A DNA stretch of 64,000 nucleotides from Blautia sp. GTDB taxonomy: Bacteria > Bacillota > Clostridia > Lachnospirales > Lachnospiraceae. How positions within the stretch are numbered: the stretch's first letter is position 1; each line of letters starts with the position of its first letter. The position numbers and the translations under genes are program-made. Location of the stretch: the NCBI GenBank assembly GCA_021772055.1, contig JAETNR010000010.1:1-64000 (forward strand). The letters are read 5' to 3'. Shown here one piece after another: positions 1 to 8,868 of this stretch. Below the pieces are notes generated by a model that searched no databases, was not told the origin of the DNA, and saw only the letters and a list, made by a program, of their open reading frames with translations.

Positions 1-558
1 AAAGCAACCCTCTGCATCGCCCCGGAAGGCAAGCTTCACAGCTTAAATGACGAGATCAACTACTTTATGAACGAGGAGCATAAGCAGAACTATGATCTGG
101 CCGTACAGCTCCACCTCAATGCCTTTAATGGCAGCGCCTACGGATGCGAAGCGTATAGCTATGATGGAAAAGGCTTGCCGGTAGCACAGGCCATCTGCAA
201 CAAGCTTGGTACGGTATGGCATAACCGGGGAGCGCAGGCCAGGCCAGGACTGTACTGGACACGCAAGACCAAAGCAAAAGCCGTGCTGATCGAGTCCTTC
301 TTTTGTGATAACGCTGCGGACTACCAGAAAGCCAAGAAGCTTGGCTATGATGCCCATGGAAAGCTGATTGCGGAGGGAATCATTGGCAAGGACATTTCTG
401 GAACCTCCACAGATAAGCCGGCCACCAAGCCGCCGGTGGAACCGGATGCGGTTAAGTATCGCGTGCAGATCGGAGCGTACAAAAACAGAGAGAATGCTCA
501 GACGATGGTGGAGAAGCTGAAAGCAGCCGGGTTTGATGCGATTATCAAAGAGGCGTAA
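1..558 (+). CDS. N-acetylmuramoyl-L-alanine amidase (endolysin), 5'-truncated by window edge
   Basis: The reading frame is open from base 1, so the gene starts upstream of the window. It resembles Amidase_3 peptidoglycan amidases, zinc enzymes that cut the bond between MurNAc and L-Ala. Visible family marks are LHLNAF (third zinc ligand His) and LIESFFCDN (catalytic Glu); the first zinc His and Glu would lie upstream. The last 35 or so residues (YRVQIGAYKNRENAQ...) form a SPOR peptidoglycan-binding domain, preceded by a Pro/Lys/Thr-rich linker. It is the last gene before a tRNA-derived att scar, which fits a prophage lysis gene at the end of an integrated element. A host cell-wall hydrolase is the alternative. 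The ATG at 67 is internal and not the real start. Confidence 0.85.
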   Translation, partial: KATLCIAPEGKLHSLNDEINYFMNEEHKQNYDLAVQLHLNAFNGSAYGCEAYSYDGKGLPVAQAICNKLGTVWHNRGAQARPGLYWTRKTKAKAVLIESFFCDNAADYQKAKKLGYDAHGKLIAEGIIGKDISGTSTDKPATKPPVEPDAVKYRVQIGAYKNRENAQTMVEKLKAAGFDAIIKEA

Positions 559-708
559 AAATATCCCGGCAGGGAAATCCTACCGGGGAGAAGAGCACTC
601 TTTCTTACGAGGAAAGGTCGAACTATCCCGAACGAATCATGTTGCCCCTGGAGGAAAATGTGATATTATATATGTATCGTTAGTGTATAAAATACAAAAG
701 AAAAATTT

Positions 709-740
709 AAGCCCGGCAGGAAGTAGATCTTGCCGGGCTT
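709..740. terminator. Hairpin, possible bidirectional terminator
   Basis: AAGCCCGGCA (709-718) pairs with TGCCGGGCTT (731-740) around a 12-nt loop. Read on the minus strand it is followed by a T-rich run (TTAAATTTTTCTTTT); on the plus strand it is followed only by AATTATT. It may end transcription of the amidase gene or of transcripts entering from the chromosome. Confidence 0.5.
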
Positions 741-799
741 AATTATTGTACCATCTTCACTTTTTTGCACAATTTGCATAATTGTCATAAAAATATTTC

Positions 800-818
800 T
801 GCCCCCAACTTGCCCCCA
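800..818. repeat. Short direct repeat TGCCCCCA x2, 11-bp period
   Basis: TGCCCCCA occurs at 800-807 and 811-818, separated by ACT. The 11-bp period places both copies on one face of the helix, about 75 bp from the tRNA-derived att core. That is the arrangement expected of integrase arm-type or excisionase sites, but the role is inferred. Confidence 0.45.
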
Positions 819-892
819 GAACCATAATTGAGAATATGCATCAATCCGAAAATCCCCATTTTACAATGGTTTTAGGACGTAAAAAACAAAAA

Positions 893-913
893 GTTCAAGT
901 CCCATCTTCCGCA
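893..913 (+). other. tRNA-Leu 3' fragment, likely attachment site core
   Basis: The 21 bases from GTTCAAGTCC to CTTCCGCA match the T-loop, 3' T-stem and acceptor strand of a bacterial tRNA-Leu whose 5' end would be GCGGAAG. The bases just upstream (AAAAAACAAAAA) cannot form the rest of a tRNA, so this is a fragment. Tyrosine-recombinase elements integrate into tRNA 3' ends and leave such a duplicate at the far junction. The downstream terminator is retained, so chromosome resumes to the right and the element lies to the left. The identical core should also form the end of an intact tRNA-Leu at the other junction. Confidence 0.7.
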
Positions 914-927
914 TTAGGATAAAGGAT

Positions 928-966
928 AGGAAACCTTAATTTTATTGAGGTTTCCTTATTTTTTTA
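928..966 (+). terminator. Terminator originally of the tRNA-Leu gene
   Basis: AGGAAACCT (928-936) pairs with AGGTTTCCT (948-956), followed by TATTTTTTT. It lies 15 bases beyond the acceptor end of the tRNA fragment, the usual distance for a tRNA transcription terminator. Confidence 0.8.
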
Positions 967-976
967 TTATTGCAAA

Positions 977-1008
977 AATGGCTATGCAAAAATGCATAGC
1001 TATTTTTT
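977..1008 (+). terminator. Second tandem rho-independent terminator
   Basis: AATGGCTATGCA (977-988) and TGCATAGCTATT (993-1004) form a 12-bp stem with one G-T pair and an AAAA loop, followed by a T tract. It would insulate dgt from element or tRNA transcription. Confidence 0.8.
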
Positions 1009-1137
1009 CGGAGAAAAATAAACAAAATGATACTATTTTTCTTTTTTCTTTTAAAAAAAGAGGAATTTGTGATTTTGTGTAGAATATAATTTATAAGGAG
1101 TATTTTGTCAGTCTGTGGGTACAGGGAGGGAATGCTT

Positions 1138-2145
1138 ATGAATATCAGGGAAAATATGGAACAGAGAGAACTGGAACTGCTGAGCCCGTATGCTTCACAC
1201 AGCGGACAGTCCAGAGGGAGAGAACATCCTGAGGAGGAATGCGACGTCCGGACGGTTTACCAGAGGGACCGGGACCGTATTTTGCACTGCAAGGCATTCC
1301 GGAGACTGAAAGATAAGACACAGGTGTTCCTGGCACCTCAGGGAGCGCACTACAGGAACCGGCTTACCCATACATTGGAGGTTTCCCAGATTGCCCGCAC
1401 TATTGCAAAAGCACTTCGGCTGAACGAGGATCTGGTGGAGGCCATTGCCCTGGGACACGACCTCGGGCATACCCCTTTCGGCCATGCGGGCGAGCGGGCT
1501 CTCAATGAGGCGAATCCGGACGGATTTGCCCATTATCGTCAAAGTGTCCGTGTGGTACAGGTATTGGAGAAGAATGGCAATGGACTGAATCTTACCTGGG
1601 AGGTTTTGGACGGAATCGAAAACCATGGGACAAGTGCCTGCCCCTCTACCCTGGAAGGCAAGGTGGTACGCCTTTCGGATAAAATAGCGTACATTCATCA
1701 TGATATGGACGATGCCCAGAGAGCAGGGCTGATCTCGGAGGACGATGTTCCCATTACTTTGCGGATGCTGTTAGGCTATACGACAAGGGAAAGACTGAAC
1801 ACCTTTGTCCATGACATTATTGAAAACAGCATGGGAAAGGATGAAATTTCCATGTCCTCAGAGATTCAGGAGGGTATGATGGATCTTCGCAGCATGATGT
1901 TCCGGACAGTTTATCAGAATTCCATTGCCAAGAAGGAGGAAAACAAAGCTATTAAAATGTTGACAGAACTTTATGAATATTATATTGACCATCCGGGAGC
2001 CATGTCCAGGGAGTACACGGAACTGATCAGGCGGGGAGAAAAGATTTCACAGGCAGTCTGCGATTATCTTTCCGGCATGACGGATCAGTATTCCATGGAA
2101 AAATTCCGGGAGATTTACATACCACAGGCGTGGACACTTCATTAA
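1138..2145 (+). CDS. dgt: Deoxyguanosinetriphosphate triphosphohydrolase-like protein
   Basis: An HD-domain dNTP triphosphohydrolase of 335 residues that removes tripolyphosphate from dNTPs in the cytoplasm and trims dNTP pools. The metal-binding HD set is visible: H78 (RLTHTLE), H107-D108 (GHDLGHTPFGHAG) and D181 (RLSDKIAYIHHD). The frame is open from a TTG at 1105, but the ATG at 1138 has a good ribosome site (GGAGGG, 1125-1130) about 7 bases upstream and the family usually begins near this point. It is the first gene of an operon with dnaG and rpoD, a common clostridial order. Family assignment is firm; the preferred nucleotide is not known. Confidence 0.93.
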   Translation: MNIRENMEQRELELLSPYASHSGQSRGREHPEEECDVRTVYQRDRDRILHCKAFRRLKDKTQVFLAPQGAHYRNRLTHTLEVSQIARTIAKALRLNEDLVEAIALGHDLGHTPFGHAGERALNEANPDGFAHYRQSVRVVQVLEKNGNGLNLTWEVLDGIENHGTSACPSTLEGKVVRLSDKIAYIHHDMDDAQRAGLISEDDVPITLRMLLGYTTRERLNTFVHDIIENSMGKDEISMSSEIQEGMMDLRSMMFRTVYQNSIAKKEENKAIKMLTELYEYYIDHPGAMSREYTELIRRGEKISQAVCDYLSGMTDQYSMEKFREIYIPQAWTLH

Positions 2146-2175
2146 ACAAGAAGATAGAATTTCAGGAGGAGAAAC

Positions 2176-3972
2176 ATGCGGTATTCAGACGATATCATTG
2201 AAGATGTGCGAATGAAAAATGATATTGTAGATGTAATATCCCAATATGTGAAATTAACAAGAAAAGGCAGCTCCTATTTTGGACTGTGTCCCTTCCACAA
2301 TGAAAAATCCCCTTCCTTTTCCGTGTCGCCTTCCAAGCAGATGTATTACTGTTTTGGATGCGGCGCAGGAGGGAATGTGTATACCTTCATTATGGAATAC
2401 GAAAATTTTTCTTTTGGGGAAGCAGTGAAGCATCTGGCTGACAGAGCCGGGGTGGAACTGCCAAAAATCGAATATTCCAAAGAAGCCAGGGAAAAGGCAA
2501 AGCGCAGGGAACAGCTGCTTGAAATAAATAAGCAGGCTGCGCAGTATTTTTACTATCAGCTGCGCAGGGAGAATGGTGCGCGGGCATATCAATACCTGAC
2601 AGACCGGGGATTAAGCAGCGAGACAATCCGGAAATTCGGATTGGGATATTCCGATAAATACAGTGATGATCTTTACAAATTTTTAAAAGGAAAAAATTAC
2701 AGCGATGAACTGCTGCGGGAATCCGGACTGTTTAATGTGGATGAACGCCATGGAATGTATGACAAGTTCTGGAATCGTGTGATTTTTCCCATTATGGATG
2801 TGAATAACAGGGTCATTGGTTTCGGCGGCAGAGTGATGGGCGATGCAAAGCCCAAATACCTCAATTCCCCGGAAACCAGAATTTTTGACAAAAGCAGAAA
2901 CCTTTATGGATTAAATATTGCAAGGACTACAAGAAAAAATTATATCATTCTCTGCGAAGGATATATGGATGTGATCTCTATGCACCAGGCAGGGTTTACC
3001 AATGCAGTGGCGTCTCTTGGAACAGCGCTGACATCAGGACACGCAAGTCTTTTGAAGCGGTATACACAGGAGGTTTTGCTTCTCTATGACAGCGATGAGG
3101 CAGGGGTCAAAGCGGCTCTTCGGGCTATTCCCATTCTGCGGGAGGCCGGAGTGAATTCCAGGGTAGTGAGTCTGAAGCCCTACAAAGACCCGGATGAATT
3201 TATTAAAAATCTGGGCGGGGAGGCTTTTGAGGAGCGCTTAAAGAAAGCCATGGACAGCTTTATGTTCCGGATCAAGATCGGGGAAAATGAATTTCCCATG
3301 GAGGAACCTCAGGGACAGAACCGGTTTTTTGAGCGCTGCGCAGAAATGCTGCTGGAATTGAATGACGAGCTGGAGAGAAACCTTTATATAGAAGCCATTG
3401 TAAAAGAATATAAAGGAAGCTATGGCATCAGCAGCGAGGATCTCCGGAAAAGAGTCAATGCCTTGGCCATGAAAGGGACAAGAGCGGAGCAGAGAGCTGT
3501 CCCCAAAACTTCGTCAGCGGAGAAAAAAAAGAAGGAGACAGCGGCAGAAAAAGCCCAGAAACTGATGCTCACCTGGCTTGTTGCGTACCCGGGAATTTTT
3601 GAAACTGTGGAAAAGTATCTGAAGCCGGAGGATTTTGTTGTCCCTCTTTACCGTCAGGTTGCGGAAATGCTTTATGAACAGCGCGCAGAAGGCGAGGTAA
3701 ATCCGGCGAAGCTTCTCAATGCGTTTCAGGATAATGAAGAGCAGAGAGAAGTGGCATCCCTTTTTCATGCATCCATTCATCTGGAATCAGAGCAGGAACA
3801 AAACAGGGCTTTTGCAGATGCCCTGCTTCGGATCAAAGAGGAAAGCCTGGCAGAGAGGAATCGCACATGGAATCCCACGGATATGCAGGCTCTGCAGAAT
3901 CTGGTAAAAGCCAAGAAAGAATTGGAAGAACTTGGCCGAAAAAGACAGCAATTGCATATTTCTTTTGAATAG
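2176..3972 (+). CDS. dnaG: DNA primase DnaG
   Basis: Synthesises RNA primers at the replication fork. It has 598 residues, normal for the family. The N-terminal zinc finger is visible as C38-x2-H41 ... C59-x2-C62 ([18 protein letters not shown]). It is followed by the RNA-polymerase/TOPRIM core ([25 protein letters not shown]) and a C-terminal helicase-binding region from about residue 440, after a Lys-rich linker. The start ATG follows CAGGAGGAG at 2163-2171. It lies 30 bases after dgt and 35 before rpoD, as in the classical macromolecular synthesis operon. Confidence 0.98.
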   Translation: MRYSDDIIEDVRMKNDIVDVISQYVKLTRKGSSYFGLCPFHNEKSPSFSVSPSKQMYYCFGCGAGGNVYTFIMEYENFSFGEAVKHLADRAGVELPKIEYSKEAREKAKRREQLLEINKQAAQYFYYQLRRENGARAYQYLTDRGLSSETIRKFGLGYSDKYSDDLYKFLKGKNYSDELLRESGLFNVDERHGMYDKFWNRVIFPIMDVNNRVIGFGGRVMGDAKPKYLNSPETRIFDKSRNLYGLNIARTTRKNYIILCEGYMDVISMHQAGFTNAVASLGTALTSGHASLLKRYTQEVLLLYDSDEAGVKAALRAIPILREAGVNSRVVSLKPYKDPDEFIKNLGGEAFEERLKKAMDSFMFRIKIGENEFPMEEPQGQNRFFERCAEMLLELNDELERNLYIEAIVKEYKGSYGISSEDLRKRVNALAMKGTRAEQRAVPKTSSAEKKKKETAAEKAQKLMLTWLVAYPGIFETVEKYLKPEDFVVPLYRQVAEMLYEQRAEGEVNPAKLLNAFQDNEEQREVASLFHASIHLESEQEQNRAFADALLRIKEESLAERNRTWNPTDMQALQNLVKAKKELEELGRKRQQLHISFE

Positions 3973-4007
3973 GGCAAAACTATAAAAAATGGAGGTACAA
4001 AACACCT

Positions 4008-5132
4008 ATGGAAATGAATATGGGTAAATTCAGTGAAAAACTGGTAGAACTTCTGGAACTTGCCAAGAAGAAAAAAAATGTATTGGAGTATCAGGAGATC
4101 AATGACTTTTTTAAGGATCAGCCCCTAAGTGTGGACCAGATGGAAAAAGTGTTTGATTTTCTGGAAGTCAGCGGAGTAGACGTCCTGCGTACCACAGAAA
4201 ACGTGGACGATCTGATCCTGGATGACGATGTGGACATTGACAAACTGGATGATGAAGAAGAAATTGACATGGAAAAGATCGACCTGTCAGTTCCGGAGGG
4301 CGTCAGCATTGAGGATCCTGTCCGCATGTATCTGAAAGAAATCGGTAAGGTTCCCCTTCTGACTGCAGATGAGGAGATTGACCTTGCAAAGAGGATGGAG
4401 GTGGGAGATGAAAGCGCCAAAAAACGTCTGGCAGAAGCCAACCTTCGTCTTGTGGTCAGCATTGCCAAGCGTTATGTCGGGAGAGGAATGCTGTTTTTGG
4501 ATCTGATCCAGGAAGGAAACCTGGGGCTTATTAAGGCGGTGGAAAAATTTGATTACCGCAAAGGCTATAAGTTTAGTACCTATGCAACATGGTGGATCCG
4601 CCAGGCCATTACCAGAGCCATTGCCGACCAGGCCAGAACGATCCGTATTCCTGTGCATATGGTAGAGACGATCAACAAGCTTATCCGCGTTTCCCGTCAG
4701 CTGCTCCAGGAAAAAGGGCGTGAACCTACTCCGGAAGAAATTGCAGATGTCATGGACATGTCGGAAGTGCGTGTAAGAGAAATCCTGAAGATTTCCCAGG
4801 AGCCGGTTTCACTGGAAACACCTATCGGCGAAGAGGAAGACAGCCATCTGGGCGATTTTATCCAGGATGACAATGTGCCTGTTCCGGCAGATGCAGCAGC
4901 ATTCAGCCTTCTGAAGGAACAGCTCAATGAGGTACTGTGCACGCTGACGGAAAGAGAACAGAAGGTGCTGCGTCTGCGCTTCGGTCTGGACGACGGCAGG
5001 GCACGAACCCTGGAGGAAGTGGGAAAAGAATTTAATGTTACCAGGGAACGTATCCGCCAGATCGAGGCCAAGGCTCTTCGGAAGCTGCGCCACCCAAGCC
5101 GCAGCAGAAAACTGAGGGACTATCTGGATTAA
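4008..5132 (+). CDS. rpoD: RNA polymerase primary sigma factor (sigma A)
   Basis: The housekeeping sigma factor, 374 residues, the short Gram-positive form. After an N-terminal region 1.1 and an acidic stretch ([14 protein letters not shown]) come region 1.2 ([11 protein letters not shown]), regions 2.1-2.4 ([24 protein letters not shown]), region 3 and the region 4 helix-turn-helix ([19 protein letters not shown]). The start has GGAGG about 13 bases upstream. A second in-frame ATG at 4020 (MGKFSEKL) is a possible alternative start. The extended -10 promoters elsewhere in this window are the expected targets of this protein. Confidence 0.98.
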   Translation: MEMNMGKFSEKLVELLELAKKKKNVLEYQEINDFFKDQPLSVDQMEKVFDFLEVSGVDVLRTTENVDDLILDDDVDIDKLDDEEEIDMEKIDLSVPEGVSIEDPVRMYLKEIGKVPLLTADEEIDLAKRMEVGDESAKKRLAEANLRLVVSIAKRYVGRGMLFLDLIQEGNLGLIKAVEKFDYRKGYKFSTYATWWIRQAITRAIADQARTIRIPVHMVETINKLIRVSRQLLQEKGREPTPEEIADVMDMSEVRVREILKISQEPVSLETPIGEEEDSHLGDFIQDDNVPVPADAAAFSLLKEQLNEVLCTLTEREQKVLRLRFGLDDGRARTLEEVGKEFNVTRERIRQIEAKALRKLRHPSRSRKLRDYLD

Positions 5133-5141
5133 GGAGAACGA

Positions 5142-5852
5142 ATGATGCAGTTATCCTTAAGATTAGCTGCCATTGCAGAGATGGTAACAGAGGGCAGCCG
5201 GCTGGTAGATGTGGGATGCGATCATGGATATCTGCCGGTATACCTGGTTTTGCAGAAAAAAATCCCCGGCGCTATCGCTATGGATGTGCGCAAAGGTCCT
5301 TTATCCAGAGCACAGGAACATCTGGAGGAATATGGGCTTGGGAAATACATAGAAACACGTCTCTCTGACGGGCTTATGGCTTTGAAGCCCGGGGAGGGAG
5401 ATACTTTGGTGATCGCAGGAATGGGCGGCCCTCTGATGGAAAAAATCCTGACTGAGGGCGAAGCGGTTCTTGCTTCCTTTCAGGAACTGATTCTCCAGCC
5501 ACAGTCTGATATTCCCCATTTCCGGCATTTTCTTCTGGAAAAGGGATGGAATATCACTCAGGAAAAGATCATTCTGGAAGACGGAAAGTTCTATCCTATG
5601 ATGAAGGCTGTGAAATCCCGTGGGGAGGCAGGAGAACCTTATACGAAAATGGAAGAGTGGTTCGGAAGACAGCTTTTGGAAGAGCGCAGCCCTGTTTTGC
5701 GGAAATATCTGAAGAGGGAGCTGCGGATCCGGAGGGAAATTCTGGAAAAGCTTACCCATACGCCTTCCCCTGCGGCAGAGGAGCGCATGAAGGAAATCGA
5801 GGAGGAAAAGCAGCTGATCTGTGCTGCCTTAGAGCGATATGAAAGTAAGTGA
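5142..5852 (+). CDS. trmK: tRNA (adenine(22)-N1)-methyltransferase
   Basis: A class I SAM-dependent methyltransferase of 236 residues that modifies A22 in the D-loop of some tRNAs. The SAM motif VDVGCDHGYLP sits at about residues 22-32, followed by AMDVRKGPL and VIAGMGGPL, and the C-terminal part is a charged helical domain, all as in TrmK/YqfN. It starts 9 bases after rpoD with AAGGAG just upstream; ATG codons at 5142 and 5145 are both possible. It overlaps the next gene by 14 bases, the same rpoD-trmK-nif3 arrangement seen in many Firmicutes. Confidence 0.93.
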   Translation: MMQLSLRLAAIAEMVTEGSRLVDVGCDHGYLPVYLVLQKKIPGAIAMDVRKGPLSRAQEHLEEYGLGKYIETRLSDGLMALKPGEGDTLVIAGMGGPLMEKILTEGEAVLASFQELILQPQSDIPHFRHFLLEKGWNITQEKIILEDGKFYPMMKAVKSRGEAGEPYTKMEEWFGRQLLEERSPVLRKYLKRELRIRREILEKLTHTPSPAAEERMKEIEEEKQLICAALERYESK

Positions 5853-6624
5853 ACTGACTGGTTGGCTGGAAGAGCATTATCCTGCCTGTGCAGCAGAGGA
5901 TTGGGACAATGTAGGCTTTCTGGTGGGAGATGATACCAGGGAGGTGCATCATGTTTTTTTAGCACTGGATCTGACCGGCGACACGCTTGAGGAGGCGGTT
6001 CTTGCTGGGGCGGATATGATCGTGACGCATCATCCCATGATTTTTAAAGGAATGAAAAAGATCAACAATCACGATTTTGTGGGCCGTAAGGTGCTGGCAT
6101 TGATCCGGCATCAGATTCAGTACTATGCCATGCATACCAATTATGACATTCTGGGAATGGCAGAGTTAAGCGCGGACTTCCTTGGGCTTACCCATACCCG
6201 GGTACTTTCCGTAACCAGGGAGGACGGGGAGCATCCGGAAGGCCTCGGGCGAGTGGGAATGCTTCCTGAGAAAATGACGCTGAAGGAATGTGCCCTGTTT
6301 GTAAAAGAGGCTTTTCATCTGGGAGATGTAAAAGTATATGGGAATCTTGAAAAAGAGGTTTCCTGTGTTGCCGTTTGCACAGGCAGCGGCAAAAGCCTTA
6401 TGAAGGAGGTACTTCTCTCCGGCGCACAGGTGTATATTACCGGGGATATTGATCACCATACTGGACTGGATGCGGTGGAACAGGGGCTATGCCTCATTGA
6501 TGCAGGGCACTACGGCACAGAATATATTTTTATGGAAGCTATGAAAAAGCAGCTGGGAGAAGCTTTTCCGGAACTTCAGATTTCCTGTGCCGGGGTGAAA
6601 ACACCTTATACGATCGTCATATAA
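5839..6624 (+). CDS. Nif3-like dinuclear metal centre protein
   Basis: Member of the Nif3/YqfO family (261 residues), toroidal hexamers with a dinuclear metal site. Members were once labelled GTP cyclohydrolase 1 type 2; the physiological role is unsettled. Metal-site motifs visible are AEDWDNVGFLVGD near the N-terminus, TxHHPMIFKG (VTHHPMIFKGMKK), the HTNYD segment and the C-terminal ITGDIDHHTGLDA and DAGHYGTEY. This is the short form lacking the inserted PII-like domain found in Bacillus YqfO. Its start lies inside the end of trmK, so the two are translationally coupled. Confidence 0.9.
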   Translation: MKVSELTGWLEEHYPACAAEDWDNVGFLVGDDTREVHHVFLALDLTGDTLEEAVLAGADMIVTHHPMIFKGMKKINNHDFVGRKVLALIRHQIQYYAMHTNYDILGMAELSADFLGLTHTRVLSVTREDGEHPEGLGRVGMLPEKMTLKECALFVKEAFHLGDVKVYGNLEKEVSCVAVCTGSGKSLMKEVLLSGAQVYITGDIDHHTGLDAVEQGLCLIDAGHYGTEYIFMEAMKKQLGEAFPELQISCAGVKTPYTIVI

Positions 6625-6660
6625 TCAATTAAGAGAATCTTCTGAAAGGGAGGGGAAGTT

Positions 6661-8328
6661 ATGAAGCAGGAAATGGTAAAAGTAACGATTTCCGGGGAGG
6701 TGAGAGAATATCCCAGGGACACCTGCTATGCAGATATTGTAAAGGAATTTGAAGAAAGCGCTGCTGCGCCTATTATTCTGGTTACCGTAAACGGAAGGCT
6801 TCGGGAGCTTCATAAGCGTCTGAAAGAAGACTGTACCCTGACTTTTGTTACAACAGAGGATGGGATCGGACATAACGCTTATCAGAGAAGCGCCTGCCTG
6901 ATCCTTTTAAAAGCAATTGACGATGTGGCCGGAAGAGACCATATTGAAAAAGTAAGGATTCATTATTCCGTAGGTTCCGGATATTATTTTACAATGGAAG
7001 GCAGTGTAAAATTGAATCAGGAATTTCTGGATAAAGTGAAGCGGAGGATGACCGAGATCGTGGAAGCGAAGATTCCTATTGTCAAGCGTTCTGTCGGGAC
7101 GGATGAAGCCATCCGGATTTTCCGCGAGCACAGAATGTATGATAAGGTACAGCTGTTTCGCTACCGCAGGGTGTCCAGGGTGAACCTGTACAGCATCGGG
7201 GATTATGAAGACTATTTCTATGGTTTCATGGCGTATCATACAGGCTATATCCGGTACTTTGATCTGAAATTATATGATGAGGGCTTTGTACTGGAACTGC
7301 CCGTAAGAAGCCAGCCGGATAAAATTCCGCCTTTCTGTCCGGATGAGAAGATTTTCCGTGTGCAGAAGGAATCCAAGGAATGGGTGGAAAAAATGGACAT
7401 TTCTTCTGTAGGAGATCTGAATGACCGCATCACAAAAGAAGGGGTGCAGAATATCCTTCTGGTGCAGGAGGCCCTTCAGGAAGCTAAGATTTCCAGAATC
7501 GCAGAGAAGATCATAGCTGCCGGAAATAAAAAATTTGTGATGATCGCAGGACCATCCTCTTCCGGCAAGACTACGTTTTCCCACAGGCTGTCTATTCAGC
7601 TTACCGCTCAGGGAATGAAGCCCCATCCCATTGCTGTGGACAATTATTTTGTAAACAGGGATGCTACGCCCCTGGATGAATACGGGGAAAAGAATTACGA
7701 GTGCCTGGAAGCCATTGATGTGGAGCAGTTCAATAAAGACATGCTGGCGCTCATGAGCGGAGAACGTGTGGAGCTTCCGGTTTACAATTTCAAAACAGGA
7801 CGAAGGGAATATAAGGGGGACTATCTTCAGCTTGGATCCGAAGACATTCTTGTGATTGAGGGAATCCATGGCCTGAATGACCGCTTAAGCTATGCCCTTC
7901 CCAAAAAAAGTAAATTTAAGATTTATATCAGTGCCCTTACCCAGTTAAATGTGGATGAGCATAACCGGATTCCTACGACAGACGGACGGCTGATACGAAG
8001 GATCGTGCGAGATGCCAGAACCAGGGGAATCACGGCGAAGGATACCATTGCCAGATGGCCTTCTGTACGAAGAGGAGAGGAGCAGAATATCTTCCCCTTC
8101 CAGGAAGAGGCTGATGTGATGTTTAACTCTGCTCTGGTTTATGAACTGGCCTGTCTGAAGCTTTATGCGGAACCTCTTCTTTTCGGTATTGAGAAAAGCG
8201 AGCCGGAGTATATGGAAGCAAAAAGGCTTTTGAAATTCTTTGATTATTTTGTGGCTGTGCCAAGTGAGGAGGTGCCTCACAATTCCATTTTGCGGGAGTT
8301 TGTGGGCGGAAGTTGTTTTGATGTATAA
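6661..8328 (+). CDS. TGS-domain nucleoside (uridine) kinase-like protein
   Basis: A 555-residue fusion. Residues 1-60 look like a TGS/ubiquitin-like domain; about 70-230 resemble the second additional domain of threonyl-tRNA synthetase. The C-terminal half is a uridine kinase/phosphoribulokinase P-loop NTPase with GPSSSGKTT starting at residue 297, then AVDNYFVNRD and ILVIEGIHGLND. Family knowledge suggests nucleoside phosphorylation; the tRNA-synthetase-like front end has no settled role. A strong ribosome site (GGGAGGGG) precedes the ATG. The stop codon overlaps the upstream edge of the rnpB promoter. Confidence 0.88.
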   Translation: MKQEMVKVTISGEVREYPRDTCYADIVKEFEESAAAPIILVTVNGRLRELHKRLKEDCTLTFVTTEDGIGHNAYQRSACLILLKAIDDVAGRDHIEKVRIHYSVGSGYYFTMEGSVKLNQEFLDKVKRRMTEIVEAKIPIVKRSVGTDEAIRIFREHRMYDKVQLFRYRRVSRVNLYSIGDYEDYFYGFMAYHTGYIRYFDLKLYDEGFVLELPVRSQPDKIPPFCPDEKIFRVQKESKEWVEKMDISSVGDLNDRITKEGVQNILLVQEALQEAKISRIAEKIIAAGNKKFVMIAGPSSSGKTTFSHRLSIQLTAQGMKPHPIAVDNYFVNRDATPLDEYGEKNYECLEAIDVEQFNKDMLALMSGERVELPVYNFKTGRREYKGDYLQLGSEDILVIEGIHGLNDRLSYALPKKSKFKIYISALTQLNVDEHNRIPTTDGRLIRRIVRDARTRGITAKDTIARWPSVRRGEEQNIFPFQEEADVMFNSALVYELACLKLYAEPLLFGIEKSEPEYMEAKRLLKFFDYFVAVPSEEVPHNSILREFVGGSCFDV

Positions 8329-8336
8329 AATGGGAC

Positions 8337-8365
8337 TTTACATCCGGAAAATAACATGCTAGAAT
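8337..8365 (+). promoter_or_regulatory. rnpB promoter (sigma A, extended -10)
   Basis: TTTACA (8337-8342) and TAGAAT (8360-8365) are separated by 17 bases, with TG at 8357-8358 forming an extended -10. The predicted start about 7 bases downstream coincides with the first paired base of RNase P RNA. Confidence 0.8.
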
Positions 8366-8372
8366 AACGTTT

Positions 8373-8726
8373 GTGCAAGCAGGCCAGGTGATCGCGGCTG
8401 CACAGACGAAAGGGTGCAGACGAGGAAAGTCCGGGCTTCGCAGGGCAGGATGCCGGATAACGTCCGGTGGAGGTGACTCCCAGACCAGTGCAACAGAAAT
8501 AAACCGCCTTTTGAAGAAAAGGTAAGGGTGGAAAGGCAGTGTAAGAGACTACCGCCTTTCTGGTAACAGAAAGGGCGCATGTAAACTCCATTCGAAGCAA
8601 GACCGAAAAGAAAGCGATACGGCTGCCCGTCGTGCTTTCAGGTGGGTCGCTGGAGCTATCTGGCAACAGATAGCCTAGATAGATGATCACCCAATGACAT
8701 AACCCGGCTTATCGGCCGGCTTGTAC
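8373..8726 (+). ncRNA. rnpB: RNase P RNA (catalytic RNA of ribonuclease P)
   Basis: About 354 nt. Diagnostic conserved blocks are present: GAGGAAAGTCCGGGC, the CAGGGCAGGATGCCGG region, AACAGAAA, GGTAAGGGTGGAAAGG, AGAGACTACCGC, GTAAACTCCATTCG and the 3' block AGATAGATGATCACCC...ATGACATAACCCGGCTTA. Helix P1 closes the molecule: GTGCAAGC at 8373 pairs with GCTTGTAC ending at 8726. The RNA cleaves 5' leaders from pre-tRNAs with RnpA, which is not in this window. The layout looks like the ancestral (A-type) class; I did not fold it fully. Confidence 0.97.
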
Positions 8727-8761
8727 AAAAACAAAGTGTAGTTTCATAGTATGATAAGATA

Positions 8762-8810
8762 AAAAAGAGTGCCTTCCTTATTTCCCGGAGATAAGGAAGG
8801 CACTCTTTTT
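8762..8810. terminator. Bidirectional terminator between rnpB and the glycosyltransferase
   Basis: A perfect 20-bp inverted repeat (8762-8781 with 8791-8810) with a 9-nt loop. The arms begin and end in A/T runs, giving U tracts on both strands. It separates convergent transcripts. Confidence 0.9.
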
Positions 8811-8868
8811 TATGCAGTGTCCTGCGAAGGGGGATCACACCTGCCAATCAGATTTTTCCGCAGACATT

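Larger units (their letters stand above)
559..892. other. Gene-free end of integrated element
   Basis: I see no convincing gene here. A 69-codon open frame overlapping the amidase end (533-742) has no ribosome binding site or family likeness. The stretch contains a weak hairpin just after the amidase stop (about 564-586), a strong hairpin at 709-740, and a direct repeat of TGCCCCCA at 800-818. It becomes AT-rich toward the tRNA fragment. This is what the non-coding arm next to an attachment site usually looks like. Confidence 0.6.

Noticed and set aside
533-742. Small open frame at the element end
   Set aside because: Overlaps the amidase stop, no ribosome site, and runs through the 709-740 hairpin.
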